This document shows positions 15,612-23,657 of a DNA stretch of 64,000 bases, in pieces. The notes beneath the pieces were generated by a model, which was not told the origin of the DNA, made no database searches, and saw nothing but the letters and a program-made list of their open reading frames with translations. The translations under genes were made by a program, and so were the position numbers. Source of the DNA: Bacillota bacterium (GTDB lineage: Bacteria; Bacillota; Syntrophomonadia; Syntrophomonadales; DTU052); NCBI GenBank assembly GCA_029781825.1, contig JAKOVY010000013.1, positions 1 to 64,000 on the forward strand. Direction: 5' to 3'. The number at the start of each line of letters is the position of its first letter. The stretch's first letter is position 1.

Positions 15612-17195
15612 ATGGATGATTTTAGAGCGCTAATTGGGCAATGGTTTGCCAGGATGAAAGATTTCTGGACTGGACTCAGTTTAAATCAAAAAGTATTGCT
15701 TGGTGGGGCATTATTATTTGTCGTCACCGCAATAATTGTCTCCTCAGCTTCAATATTCAAGAGCGAGTATGAACCGCTGTTCACCGATCTGGCAATAGAA
15801 GATGCGGCGGCCATTACCGCTCAGCTTGAAGAGCTAAACATTGATTACAAGTTGGAGGATTCCGGTACCACTATAATGGTACCCGCCGACTTAAAATACA
15901 AGACGCGGCTGCAGCTGGCCAGTGCCGGATTGCCGCAGGGAGCCGTCGGTTTCGAGATATTTAACCAAACAAGTTTCGGTGAAACCGAGACTGACAAGAG
16001 GGTCAAGTATCAGATAGCCCTGCAGGGCGAATTGACAAAAACCATTCAAAGCATGGACAAGGTTGAGGCGGCAAAGGTCAACCTGGTGATACCGCAAAAG
16101 ACCCTGTACTCGGAACAACAGCAGGAGGCTACCGCCTCGGTTCTTATCAAACTTAAGCCGCATACCAGTATGGACAACCGCGAGATACAAGGAATCGTTC
16201 ATCTGGTATCCAACAGTGTGGAAGGCCTGAAGCCGGAAAACGTAACGGTGGTTGACACGAAAGGCAACATACTGTCTTCCGGGCTGTCCACGGAATCGGA
16301 ATTCAAAAACAACACCGTTGAACTCACGCAGGCCCAACTGGCCTTACAACGCCAGTATGAACGGGAACTGCAGAATTCGGTACAGTCGATGTTGGAGCAT
16401 GTGCTCGGTCCCGGCAAAGCGGTGGTCCGGGTAAGTGCGGAGCTCAACTTTGACGAAAAGGAAAGCCGGATGGAGATCTACTCTCCGCTGCAGGACAAAA
16501 AGACCCCGGACACATTTGTGCGCAGTGAGAGCCGTGTGGAAGAGTATTCGGAGTCTACCGGGCAGACCGCGGTTGCTTCTCCCGGTACTGATACGAATAT
16601 ACCTACATACCAGCAGGAGAATCAGGCTACTGAGAGTTCCACCACAGAAAAAACCGAACGGATAATAAACTATGAAATTGACAAGGAAGAGATATTGCAG
16701 AGATTTGCCCCCGGTTCAGTAAAACGCCTTACGGTTGCCGTTGTTGTGGATCAGGAGTTGGATGCTTCACAGGAGGACCAACTCCAGCGAATGGTAGAAA
16801 CTGCCGTGGGCATAGACCGAGACAGTCCTGACCAGTCCAACCGCACCGTTTCTGTAACCGGCATGAGATTCAGCCAGATTCAGGAGGCGCCTGTAGAGGA
16901 ATCCATATGGCAGGCATTGCCCTGGTATGTATGGATTCTGCTGGCCGTCCTGGTGCTGGCGGTTGTAATACTGTTGCTGCGGTTCTTATCCCGGAGAAAG
17001 CCGGATGAAGAAGAACGGCGATTTGAAGCATTGGCCGGTGAAGAGATCAAACTTCAAGACTTATTGGATAAGGAACTCACCCCGGAGGAGAAAGAAAAGA
17101 AGATGATTCGCGAAGAGATTGAGAAACTTGTGGATACACATCCTGAAGATGCAGCCAATCTCATCAGAACCTGGCTTTGGGAGGAGGGTGTGTAG
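15612..17195 (+). CDS. fliF: Flagellar MS-ring protein FliF
   Basis: FliF forms the MS ring in the cytoplasmic membrane, the base on which the export gate and switch are built. The 527-residue chain has an N-terminal membrane span (about 28-46), then two ring-building motifs with SAGLPQGAVGFEIF and VEAAKVNLVIPQK. A variable region rich in Ser, Thr and Glu follows (about 300-350). The second span is near 439-460 (WILLAVLVLAVVILLLRFL). The cytoplasmic tail, which binds FliG, ends in DPxxxxNLIRTWL-like sequence. The length is usual for Firmicutes. Confidence 0.95.
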   Translation: MDDFRALIGQWFARMKDFWTGLSLNQKVLLGGALLFVVTAIIVSSASIFKSEYEPLFTDLAIEDAAAITAQLEELNIDYKLEDSGTTIMVPADLKYKTRLQLASAGLPQGAVGFEIFNQTSFGETETDKRVKYQIALQGELTKTIQSMDKVEAAKVNLVIPQKTLYSEQQQEATASVLIKLKPHTSMDNREIQGIVHLVSNSVEGLKPENVTVVDTKGNILSSGLSTESEFKNNTVELTQAQLALQRQYERELQNSVQSMLEHVLGPGKAVVRVSAELNFDEKESRMEIYSPLQDKKTPDTFVRSESRVEEYSESTGQTAVASPGTDTNIPTYQQENQATESSTTEKTERIINYEIDKEEILQRFAPGSVKRLTVAVVVDQELDASQEDQLQRMVETAVGIDRDSPDQSNRTVSVTGMRFSQIQEAPVEESIWQALPWYVWILLAVLVLAVVILLLRFLSRRKPDEEERRFEALAGEEIKLQDLLDKELTPEEKEKKMIREEIEKLVDTHPEDAANLIRTWLWEEGV

Positions 17196-17197
17196 AG

Positions 17198-18208
17198 ATG
17201 GCTGCGAGGAAGGCGATAAACGGACGACAGAAGGCCGCGCACCTTCTGATATCCCTGGGGCCTGAAAAGTCAGCGAAGATATTTAGGCATTTGAAAGAGG
17301 ATGAACTTGAGCAGGTAACCCTGGAAATAGCCAATGTCCGTAAGACCACCTCGGAACAATTGGATGAGATAATGCGCGACTTTTATGAACTCTGTCTGGC
17401 CAATCGGTACATACAACAGGGCGGCATTGCTTATGCCCAGGAAGTACTGGAAAAGGCATTGGGTCCCGAGAAAGCCATGAGTATAATCAGCCGTATTTCG
17501 TCTTCTCTGCAGGTAAGACCGTTCGATTTCGTTCACAAGACAGAACCGACTCAGGTTCTAAGCTTTATCCAAGGGGAACATCCCCAGACCATAGCGTTAA
17601 TCTTGGCCTACCTTGATTCTGCCAAAGCCGCTATCATCCTTTCGGCACTGCCGCCGGATCGACAGGTGGACGTCGCAAAAAGGATAGCCTTGATGAACAA
17701 TACATCTCCTGAAGTCATCAAAGAGGTCGAGAGGGTCTTGGAAAGAAAGCTGTCATCTGTTGCTCCGCAGGAGGTCAGCAGTGCAGGTGGAGTCAAGGCT
17801 GTTGTCGAGATCCTTAACCGGGTGGATCGTGGAACCGAAAAGACGATACTTGAAGCGTTGGAGATTCAGGATCCAGAATTGGCCGAAGATATCAAGAAAC
17901 TGATGTTCGTCTTTGAAGATTTGGTTACTCTGGATGACCGTTCGGTACAAAGGATCCTCCGCGATGTTGATAACCACGATCTGGCGCTGGCATTGAAAGG
18001 TGCCAGCCACGAGGTGGCCAACAAGATTTACAGCAATTTGTCCAAACGAGCAGCAGATATGCTGCGTGAGGATATTCAGTTCCTGGGACCGGTCAGGCTG
18101 CGCGATGTTGAGGAATCACAGCAGCGGATTGTTAACGTGATACGCAGACTGGAAGACAGCGGTGAGATTGTCATAGCTCGGGGCGGGGGAGATGAGATAA
18201 TTGTCTAA
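17198..18208 (+). CDS. fliG: Flagellar motor switch protein FliG
   Basis: FliG makes the upper part of the C ring and contacts the stator to generate torque. The start is taken at the ATG at 17198 (336 residues, the family norm), two bases after the fliF stop, with GAGGAGGGTG upstream. The frame is open to 17177, but those codons carry the ribosome site. The N-terminal FliF-binding domain has AAHLLISLGPEKSAKIF, the middle domain has FIQGEHPQTIALILAYL, and the charged C-terminal torque helix contains FVFEDLVTLDDRSVQRILRD. Confidence 0.96.
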   Translation: MAARKAINGRQKAAHLLISLGPEKSAKIFRHLKEDELEQVTLEIANVRKTTSEQLDEIMRDFYELCLANRYIQQGGIAYAQEVLEKALGPEKAMSIISRISSSLQVRPFDFVHKTEPTQVLSFIQGEHPQTIALILAYLDSAKAAIILSALPPDRQVDVAKRIALMNNTSPEVIKEVERVLERKLSSVAPQEVSSAGGVKAVVEILNRVDRGTEKTILEALEIQDPELAEDIKKLMFVFEDLVTLDDRSVQRILRDVDNHDLALALKGASHEVANKIYSNLSKRAADMLREDIQFLGPVRLRDVEESQQRIVNVIRRLEDSGEIVIARGGGDEIIV

Positions 18209-18980
18209 GATCATCAAACCCCATGAGATCATCCTTGAGGAACCGATTTATCTTGAAATACCGGAAATAGAGATAAAGGTTGAAGAAGAGCTGCCGGAAG
18301 CAGAGCCTGCTGATATTGAGGTTGATGCAAAAGATGAGGCCGAAAGGATAGTAAAAGAAACCGAGGAGATGGTGGTCGAAATCCTCGAAAAGGCAGGTAT
18401 AGAGGCTAAGAATGTAATTGGAGAAGCCGAGGAAGAGGCCCGGCAGATACGTATGGCGGCCGAGAGTGAAGCAGAGCTCTTGCGGAAAAAGGCCGAAGAA
18501 GAGGGTTACAAAAGCGGATGGGATAAGGCTATGGAGGAGGCGCAGCAGAGACTTGAGCAGGCCAGGCAAATGAGTGAAGACCTTATTGAACAGGCCCATA
18601 AAGAGAGACTCAGCATCTTGAGCTCATGTGAAAGCATCATCGTGAGGATGGCTCTGGACATAGCCGAAAAAATAGTGGAACAGGAAATTAAAACAAATCC
18701 CGATATAATAACTAAGCTTGTTCAAAACATCATCGATTCCATGAACACTGCCGAAACCTATAAAATCCTGGTGAACCCTGAGGATTATGTGAACCTGGCG
18801 GCAGAAATTGCGGAGAGGACATTTAGTCCGACCGGGAACGACAACATTCAATTGGTGGCAGACAGCAGTGTTTCCCGCGGCGGTTGTGTGGTGGAAACCG
18901 ATCTGGGTTCAGTTGATGCCAGGGTGGAAACCCGGATGGCTTCCCTGGAGGAGGCCTTGATTGAAGTGGTTAGAACATGA
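18201..18980 (+). CDS. fliH: Flagellar export regulator FliH
   Basis: FliH forms a heterotrimer with FliI and controls the export ATPase. The 259-residue protein is acidic at its N-terminus (about 15-60, rich in Glu), has a long coiled coil (about 60-135) with KAEEEGYKSGWDKAMEEAQ, and a C-terminal V-ATPase-E-like domain with KIVEQEIKTNPDIITKLVQ. The TTG start at 18201 overlaps the end of fliG by eight bases and has GGGGGAGATGA before it. The stop overlaps the fliI ATG. Confidence 0.9.
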   Translation: MSKIIKPHEIILEEPIYLEIPEIEIKVEEELPEAEPADIEVDAKDEAERIVKETEEMVVEILEKAGIEAKNVIGEAEEEARQIRMAAESEAELLRKKAEEEGYKSGWDKAMEEAQQRLEQARQMSEDLIEQAHKERLSILSSCESIIVRMALDIAEKIVEQEIKTNPDIITKLVQNIIDSMNTAETYKILVNPEDYVNLAAEIAERTFSPTGNDNIQLVADSSVSRGGCVVETDLGSVDARVETRMASLEEALIEVVRT

Positions 18981-20314
18981 GAAAGGCCCCTGCGGTTGTG
19001 ATTGACCTGGAAAAATACCAGAAAGCAATAGAAAAGACCTCAACCTGGAAGCATAAGGGGCGTATTTCCCAAGTTGTCGGATTGACTATTGAGGCCATTG
19101 GGCCCCGGGCCAGTCTGGGCGAACTCTGTATTATAAAAGCCGGTTCAGACGGTGATTTCGAACTGTTGGCTGAAGTGGTGGGATTTAGGGGCAACACCAC
19201 CCTGCTGATGCCTCTGGGAGACATGGAAGGAATCAGCCCCGGATGTGAGATAACCGCTACCGGCAGAAGGTTGAGCGTTCCCGTTGGGCCTGGGCTGGTG
19301 GGAAGGGTTCTCAATGGACTGGGTCAGCCCATGGACAACAAGGGACCGCTCCAGGCCGACTCCGAGTACCCGGTTATGAACCCGCCCCCGAATCCCCTGG
19401 AGCGGGCCAGAATAACCGAGGCGCTGTCTCTGGGGATAAAAGCAATCGACGGCCTGAATACCCTGGGTAAAGGCCAGAGAATAGGCATTATGTCCGGCAG
19501 CGGGGTGGGCAAGAGTACCTTACTGGGAATGATTGCCCGTAACACCAATGCCGATATAAATGTCATTGCCTTAATCGGAGAGCGTGGCCGCGAAGTTAGA
19601 GAGTTTCTGGAAAGGGATCTCGGGGAAGAGGGATTGCGGCGCTCAGTAGTGGTGGTAGCAACCTCGGATCAACCGGCGTTATTAAGGATCAAGGGTGCGT
19701 TTTTCGCTACTTCCATTGCCGAGTATTTCCGGGATAAGGGGTGCGATGTTTTGATGCTCATGGATTCGATAACTCGCTTTGCTCTTGCCCAGCGCGAGGT
19801 AGGATTGGCTATTGGGGAACCGCCCACGACCAGGGGGTTCACTCCCTCGGTCTTCGCGCTCCTGCCGAAACTTCTTGAACGGGCCGGGACCTCCAACACG
19901 GGCAGCATAACCGGTTTATACACTGTTCTGGTCGAGGGCGACGACATGAACGAGCCGATAACCGATGCCGTCCGCGGGATTGTTGACGGCCACATTGTGC
20001 TTAACCGTGAACTGGCAGCGCTTAACCACTATCCGGCTATCGATGTCCTGCAGAGCGTAAGCCGGCTTATGACCGAAGTGGCAACCGAGGAGCATTTGGA
20101 AATGGCGGCGCGTTTCCGCAGCCTCCTGGCCATTTATGAAGATGCCAAGGATTTGATCGATATAGGGGCCTATAAGCCCGGTTCCAATCCCAGGATCGAT
20201 GAGGCTATAAGGTATATCGATCGCTGCAACGAATTCCTCAGGCAGGGTGTAAATGACCGGCTGAGTTTTGACGATATAATACAACAACTTCGCAATACGG
20301 TGGTTGAGGTTTAA
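18977..20314 (+). CDS. fliI: Flagellum-specific ATPase FliI
   Basis: FliI is the hexameric ATPase that helps feed substrates into the export gate; it resembles the F1 beta subunit. The 445-residue chain has the Walker A loop SGSGVGKSTLL near 172-182, Walker B in DVLMLMDSITRFALAQREV, and the family motif IGEPPTTRGFTPSVFALLP. It overlaps fliH by four bases (ATGA), which implies translational coupling. Confidence 0.96.
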   Translation: MRKAPAVVIDLEKYQKAIEKTSTWKHKGRISQVVGLTIEAIGPRASLGELCIIKAGSDGDFELLAEVVGFRGNTTLLMPLGDMEGISPGCEITATGRRLSVPVGPGLVGRVLNGLGQPMDNKGPLQADSEYPVMNPPPNPLERARITEALSLGIKAIDGLNTLGKGQRIGIMSGSGVGKSTLLGMIARNTNADINVIALIGERGREVREFLERDLGEEGLRRSVVVVATSDQPALLRIKGAFFATSIAEYFRDKGCDVLMLMDSITRFALAQREVGLAIGEPPTTRGFTPSVFALLPKLLERAGTSNTGSITGLYTVLVEGDDMNEPITDAVRGIVDGHIVLNRELAALNHYPAIDVLQSVSRLMTEVATEEHLEMAARFRSLLAIYEDAKDLIDIGAYKPGSNPRIDEAIRYIDRCNEFLRQGVNDRLSFDDIIQQLRNTVVEV

Positions 20315-20316
20315 GT

Positions 20317-20778
20317 ATGAACAGATTTAAATTCAGGCTGCAAACACCATATGAATTGGCTTCCTGGCGTGAGAAGCTGGCCAAACAGGAGTTAAAGGAA
20401 AAACAGATGGTATACGACCGGGAGGAAGAGTGTCTTAACGAAAAACTTGCGGGGATGAGATCCCTGATCGACATGGAGCGCAGTTTACAGGGGAAGAACG
20501 TTCCCATCAACAATATGGTCATGCTGAAAGAACTGCAGAACCTGTCAAAGGCCGTGGTTCAAATGCAGACGGAGGTAGTGAGACAGGCGTTGACGGAATT
20601 GGAGGAATCACGGCACGAACTAAAAGAAGTAAGAAAGGAAAAGAAGTCCATGGAAAAATTAAGGGAACGCCGCTATGCCCGATATTTGTACGAATGCCAG
20701 TGGCAGGAGCAGGCGATTATTGATGAGGCGGCGGTAACCGGCTTCTGGAGGAAACACAACGGGTCAACCTGCAGTTGA
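20317..20778 (+). CDS. fliJ: Flagellar export chaperone FliJ
   Basis: This 153-residue, highly charged helical protein lies directly after fliI, two bases from its stop. Its start, MNRFKFRLQTPYELASWREK, and the long antiparallel coiled coil with ERSLQGK, ELEESRHEL and REKKSMEKLRERR patterns match FliJ. FliJ resembles the gamma subunit stalk of F1 and escorts empty chaperones at the ATPase ring. Sequence conservation in this family is low, so the call rests on position, length and coil content together. Confidence 0.85.
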   Translation: MNRFKFRLQTPYELASWREKLAKQELKEKQMVYDREEECLNEKLAGMRSLIDMERSLQGKNVPINNMVMLKELQNLSKAVVQMQTEVVRQALTELEESRHELKEVRKEKKSMEKLRERRYARYLYECQWQEQAIIDEAAVTGFWRKHNGSTCS

Positions 20779-20801
20779 CCCTCCAGGGAGATAAAAGGGC
20801 T

Positions 20802-21350
20802 ATGGGAAGGGTCATCAAGATAATACTGTTAGTTGTTTTACTTTTGATATCAGGTGCCTTTGCTGCCATGTATTTTGATGTGGTCAAACCGCCGCAGTTT
20901 ATAAAAAACATACCGATTATAGGCAAGGTGCTGACCGAAGACCAGAAGGATAAAAAGGACAAGGGTGTGGTTGAGGATCCCGAGTTGGCCGAGATTGAAA
21001 GATTGAAATTGGAGTTGGAAGATGCGGAAGCACTTATTGCCGACCTGGAAGAGGAGAATTCGGAGCTGAAGCGGCAGCTCAATGCGGTGGAGAAGGAACG
21101 CGATGAGCTTAAAGCTGTTAATGAGGAGAACAGTGCCAGAACCGAGCAGCTGAAACAGCTCGCCCATTACTACAGCAATATGAAAACAAAGAAGGCGGCC
21201 GCCATCATGGCCGAATTGGATGATAACACCATAATAGGAATCCTGTCCAACATGAAGGATGAAACCGCAGCCGGCATAATTGGCGAACTTGAGCCTCAGC
21301 GGGCTGCGAGTTTAACCCAAAAAATGCTGAGTGCGGAAGGAGGTGATTAA
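20802..21350 (+). CDS. MotE-like flagellar protein (MgtE intracellular-type domain)
   Basis: The start is put at the ATG at 20802 (182 residues), which begins right before a membrane anchor (about 3-25, IILLVVLLLISGAFAAMYF). A TTG at 20775 overlapping fliJ is the alternative. After a linker comes a coiled coil (about 60-115) and a C-terminal domain with KKAAAIMAELDDNTIIGIL and KDETAAGIIGELEPQRAASL. This repeat type is found in the MgtE N-domain and in the motility protein MotE, a periplasmic chaperone or stator partner. Genes of this kind commonly sit between fliJ and fliK in Firmicutes (YlxF). The exact role here is inferred. Confidence 0.8.
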   Translation: MGRVIKIILLVVLLLISGAFAAMYFDVVKPPQFIKNIPIIGKVLTEDQKDKKDKGVVEDPELAEIERLKLELEDAEALIADLEEENSELKRQLNAVEKERDELKAVNEENSARTEQLKQLAHYYSNMKTKKAAAIMAELDDNTIIGILSNMKDETAAGIIGELEPQRAASLTQKMLSAEGGD

Positions 21351-22688
21351 ATGCAGGCACAAGCGTTGCTTCCGATTGGTGAAATAGCGGGGAATCTGAA
21401 AGCCATTCAGTCTGATCCCCGGACTCCCGGCGGCAAAAGCGCCACGGGTTTTGCAATAATGCTGAAGTCAGCAAACAAAGTGTTCCAGAAATTATCCGAT
21501 GTGGCCGCAACCGCGAGTACGGAAGGGGCGGTTATTCGCGTTGGAATTATACTGCCGCAGCTGGGGACCGACACCGCAGCAAAAGATCCCGGCCCATTGA
21601 ATACCGACGTAACAAAGCCGGAAATATCGGATGCCGTCTTAACAGGATTGTTCGCACTGCAACCCGTGAGAACCGAGTTTACACCTGGCGAGGCGCAGAC
21701 CCAGGGCGTTCCCGTTAACAGCGGAACTGCCGAGCCCAATCAGGGTCTTGTTGATGGGGTATATCAAAGGGCGGCACCGGAACATGAAAAGATATTGTCG
21801 GCGCTAAGCCAGAATGGCGAGAACTTTAGCGGCTTGCACCGGGAAGCCAACCGGGAAACGACCAGTGGTGCAATCTGGAAACTCAACCAGGCAGCCGAAA
21901 CCGCCAATGGGCAAAAGCCGGAGCAGGTTTGGCAGGCAGAAGGTCCGAGCCGTGGCAACCCCACGGGCGCCAGCACCAAATTGCCAACACCGGGTAACGT
22001 TGAATTATTGCAACCCCAACAGTTGATTGCAGCCGAAATGGAAAAGCACCACGGGGTTAAGCTGGCGGTGCCGGCCACGAACAACGGTGCAGAAGTGGAA
22101 AAGCAAAATGGGGTTAAGGCGCCGCTGCTTGCCGGAAACGACGGCATTACGACAGAAACTCCGCAAAGCCCAATCAATCTCACCCCAAATGAGTTAACCG
22201 CTTTTGAAAAGGCACCGGTATCTCAGGAGAAGGTGTCAACCCAGGACATTATTAATCAGGTGGTGAGAAAAATTGAAATCTTCACCGGCCCCAAATCCAA
22301 GACAGTAAGCATCAAACTGGAGCCGGAATTCCTGGGTCGGCTGCAGATCAATCTGGAGGTCGTAGATGACGTACTGATAGCCAGGTTCAGCACCGACAAT
22401 CTGCAGGTGAAGCAGCTTCTGGAGTCCGGAATCGGACAGCTGCGGTCCCAACTGGAGGCCAGCGGAATAAGGCTGGAGAAGGCGGAGGTTAACATTGATT
22501 TGGGCCATTATTTTGGAGAATACCAGAACCCAAACGAGACCGGCCATCAGAACCGTCAGTACGCACCGTATGGAGCCACATCTTTCTACGGTGAGACGGT
22601 AATTGGCGATTCCGTAACGCAGGATATGGATGGAAGTTCGCCGGTAGCCGGGGAATTACATGAAGGAACAGTCGATTACCTGATCTAG
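21351..22688 (+). CDS. fliK: Flagellar hook-length control protein FliK
   Basis: FliK measures hook length and flips the export gate to late substrates. The 445-residue protein has a long, low-complexity N-terminal ruler (about 1-300) rich in Ala, Pro, Gly, Asn and Gln, and a C-terminal Flg_hook domain (about 305-390) with SIKLEPEFLGRLQINLEV and LRSQLEASGIRLEKAEV. The ruler contains two tandem 19-residue units at codons 228-265 (see the separate repeat entry). An AAGGAGG ribosome site overlaps the stop region of the previous gene. Confidence 0.9.
   Translation: MQAQALLPIGEIAGNLKAIQSDPRTPGGKSATGFAIMLKSANKVFQKLSDVAATASTEGAVIRVGIILPQLGTDTAAKDPGPLNTDVTKPEISDAVLTGLFALQPVRTEFTPGEAQTQGVPVNSGTAEPNQGLVDGVYQRAAPEHEKILSALSQNGENFSGLHREANRETTSGAIWKLNQAAETANGQKPEQVWQAEGPSRGNPTGASTKLPTPGNVELLQPQQLIAAEMEKHHGVKLAVPATNNGAEVEKQNGVKAPLLAGNDGITTETPQSPINLTPNELTAFEKAPVSQEKVSTQDIINQVVRKIEIFTGPKSKTVSIKLEPEFLGRLQINLEVVDDVLIARFSTDNLQVKQLLESGIGQLRSQLEASGIRLEKAEVNIDLGHYFGEYQNPNETGHQNRQYAPYGATSFYGETVIGDSVTQDMDGSSPVAGELHEGTVDYLI
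22032..22145 (+). repeat. Tandem 57-bp repeat in fliK (2 units)
   Basis: Two adjacent 57-bp units (22032-22088 and 22089-22145) encode AEMEKHHGVKLAVPATNNG and AEVEKQNGVKAPLLAGNDG. They share 11 of 19 residues, so the duplication is old. It is in frame within the ruler part of FliK. Confidence 0.75.
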
Positions 22689-22702
22689 GAGGTGAATGAG
22701 TT

Positions 22703-23209
22703 ATGGGAGTTGAAGCTGTATCGGCCAACCAGGGTACTGCCAATCAGTACTCTACTGGAGCTTTAGCCAAAACACTGGGACAGGATGCATTCTTCAAACT
22801 GCTTATAACCCAGCTTCGATACCAAAATCCTTTGGAGCCACTGCAAGACCACGAATTTATAGCCCAGTTGGCAACTTTCAGCACCCTGGAACAGGCAACA
22901 AAGCTTAACACCCAGTTCGAGAAGTTGACAGCCAGTCTGCAGGACAGCCTGTTCGCAATTGCTTCAGTTCAACAGGCAACTGCGTGTCTGGGCAATGTGA
23001 TTGAGTACAAAAACGGCGAAGAGATAAGTTCCGGCAGGGTGGATTCGGTCAGGATTGAATGGGGATTGCCTGTACTCATGGTCGGTGGGACCAAGGTCGA
23101 CCTGTCGAGTGTGGTGGCCATCAAAAGCCCGGAACCGTGGAACACCGGGGAAGAGAGTGCTGACGAATCCACAGCGGACGAACAGCGGGGTGTAGTAATT
23201 GACAGTTGA
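22703..23209 (+). CDS. flgD: Flagellar hook-capping scaffold FlgD
   Basis: FlgD caps the growing hook so that FlgE subunits assemble. The 168-residue protein has the diagnostic LGQDAFFKLLITQLRYQNPL (about 25-44) and FIAQLATFSTLEQ (about 50-62). It lacks the extra FnIII/TUDOR-like domains of enteric FlgD and is of the short type common in Gram-positives. The C-terminal end is acidic and overlaps the next gene by 11 bases. AGGAGGTGAATGAG precedes the ATG. Confidence 0.93.
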   Translation: MGVEAVSANQGTANQYSTGALAKTLGQDAFFKLLITQLRYQNPLEPLQDHEFIAQLATFSTLEQATKLNTQFEKLTASLQDSLFAIASVQQATACLGNVIEYKNGEEISSGRVDSVRIEWGLPVLMVGGTKVDLSSVVAIKSPEPWNTGEESADESTADEQRGVVIDS

Positions 23210-23579
23210 TAAACTGCTTTTGTCACAACAGGTGCAACCGGTATCCCCGGTAACCAGATCCGAAGGAAAACCGGTTCAAAAAACAGGACCTTCTGCATTT
23301 GACAAAGTCCTGGCATTGCAGACCGAAGAGATCAAGTTCTCCAGTCATGCCCAGCAGCGCATGAGATCAAGAAACATCAATTTTGGGCCTCAGGAGATGA
23401 ATCTCCTGCAGAACGCCGTGCAAAAGGCGCGGGAAAAAGGAGCGCGGGAGAGCCTGATACTGATGGGCGATATGGCCCTGGTTGTCAGCATCAAGAATAA
23501 CACTGTAATTACTGCGATGGACGGTCAGAGCATTAAAGAAAATGTTTTTACCAATATTGACAGCGCAGTAGTGCTGTAA
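23199..23579 (+). CDS. Flagellar operon protein, TIGR02530 (flg_new) type
   Basis: This 126-residue protein starts with TTG at 23199, overlapping flgD by 11 bases. The centre reads FDKVLALQTEEIKFSSHAQQ and RMRSRNINFGPQEMNLLQNA, and the end has NTVITAMDGQSIKENVFTNI. This is the small conserved protein regularly found between flgD and flgE in Firmicutes and related phyla. Its function is not known to me; its fixed location suggests hook assembly or its control. Confidence 0.85.
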   Translation: MTVDKLLLSQQVQPVSPVTRSEGKPVQKTGPSAFDKVLALQTEEIKFSSHAQQRMRSRNINFGPQEMNLLQNAVQKAREKGARESLILMGDMALVVSIKNNTVITAMDGQSIKENVFTNIDSAVVL

Positions 23580-23607
23580 AAGGCTGGACCTCAAAGGAGG
23601 AAGCCTG

Positions 23608-23655
23608 ATGCGTGGAACGAATGAAACGCACCGCTTTGAAAAGGAGGTCATTTAA
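23608..23655 (+). CDS. Possible 15-residue leader ORF before flgE
   Basis: AAAGGAGG at 23593-23600 lies eight bases before ATG 23608, which opens a 15-codon frame (MRGTNETHRFEKEVI) ending in TAA at 23653-23655. The flgE ribosome site (AAGGAGG, 23641-23647) is inside its last codons and the flgE ATG is two bases after its stop. Translation of the small frame should therefore couple to, or compete with, flgE initiation. The peptide itself resembles nothing known. It may be chance, but the strong ribosome site argues for real translation. Confidence 0.4.
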   Translation: MRGTNETHRFEKEVI

Positions 23656-23657
23656 TT

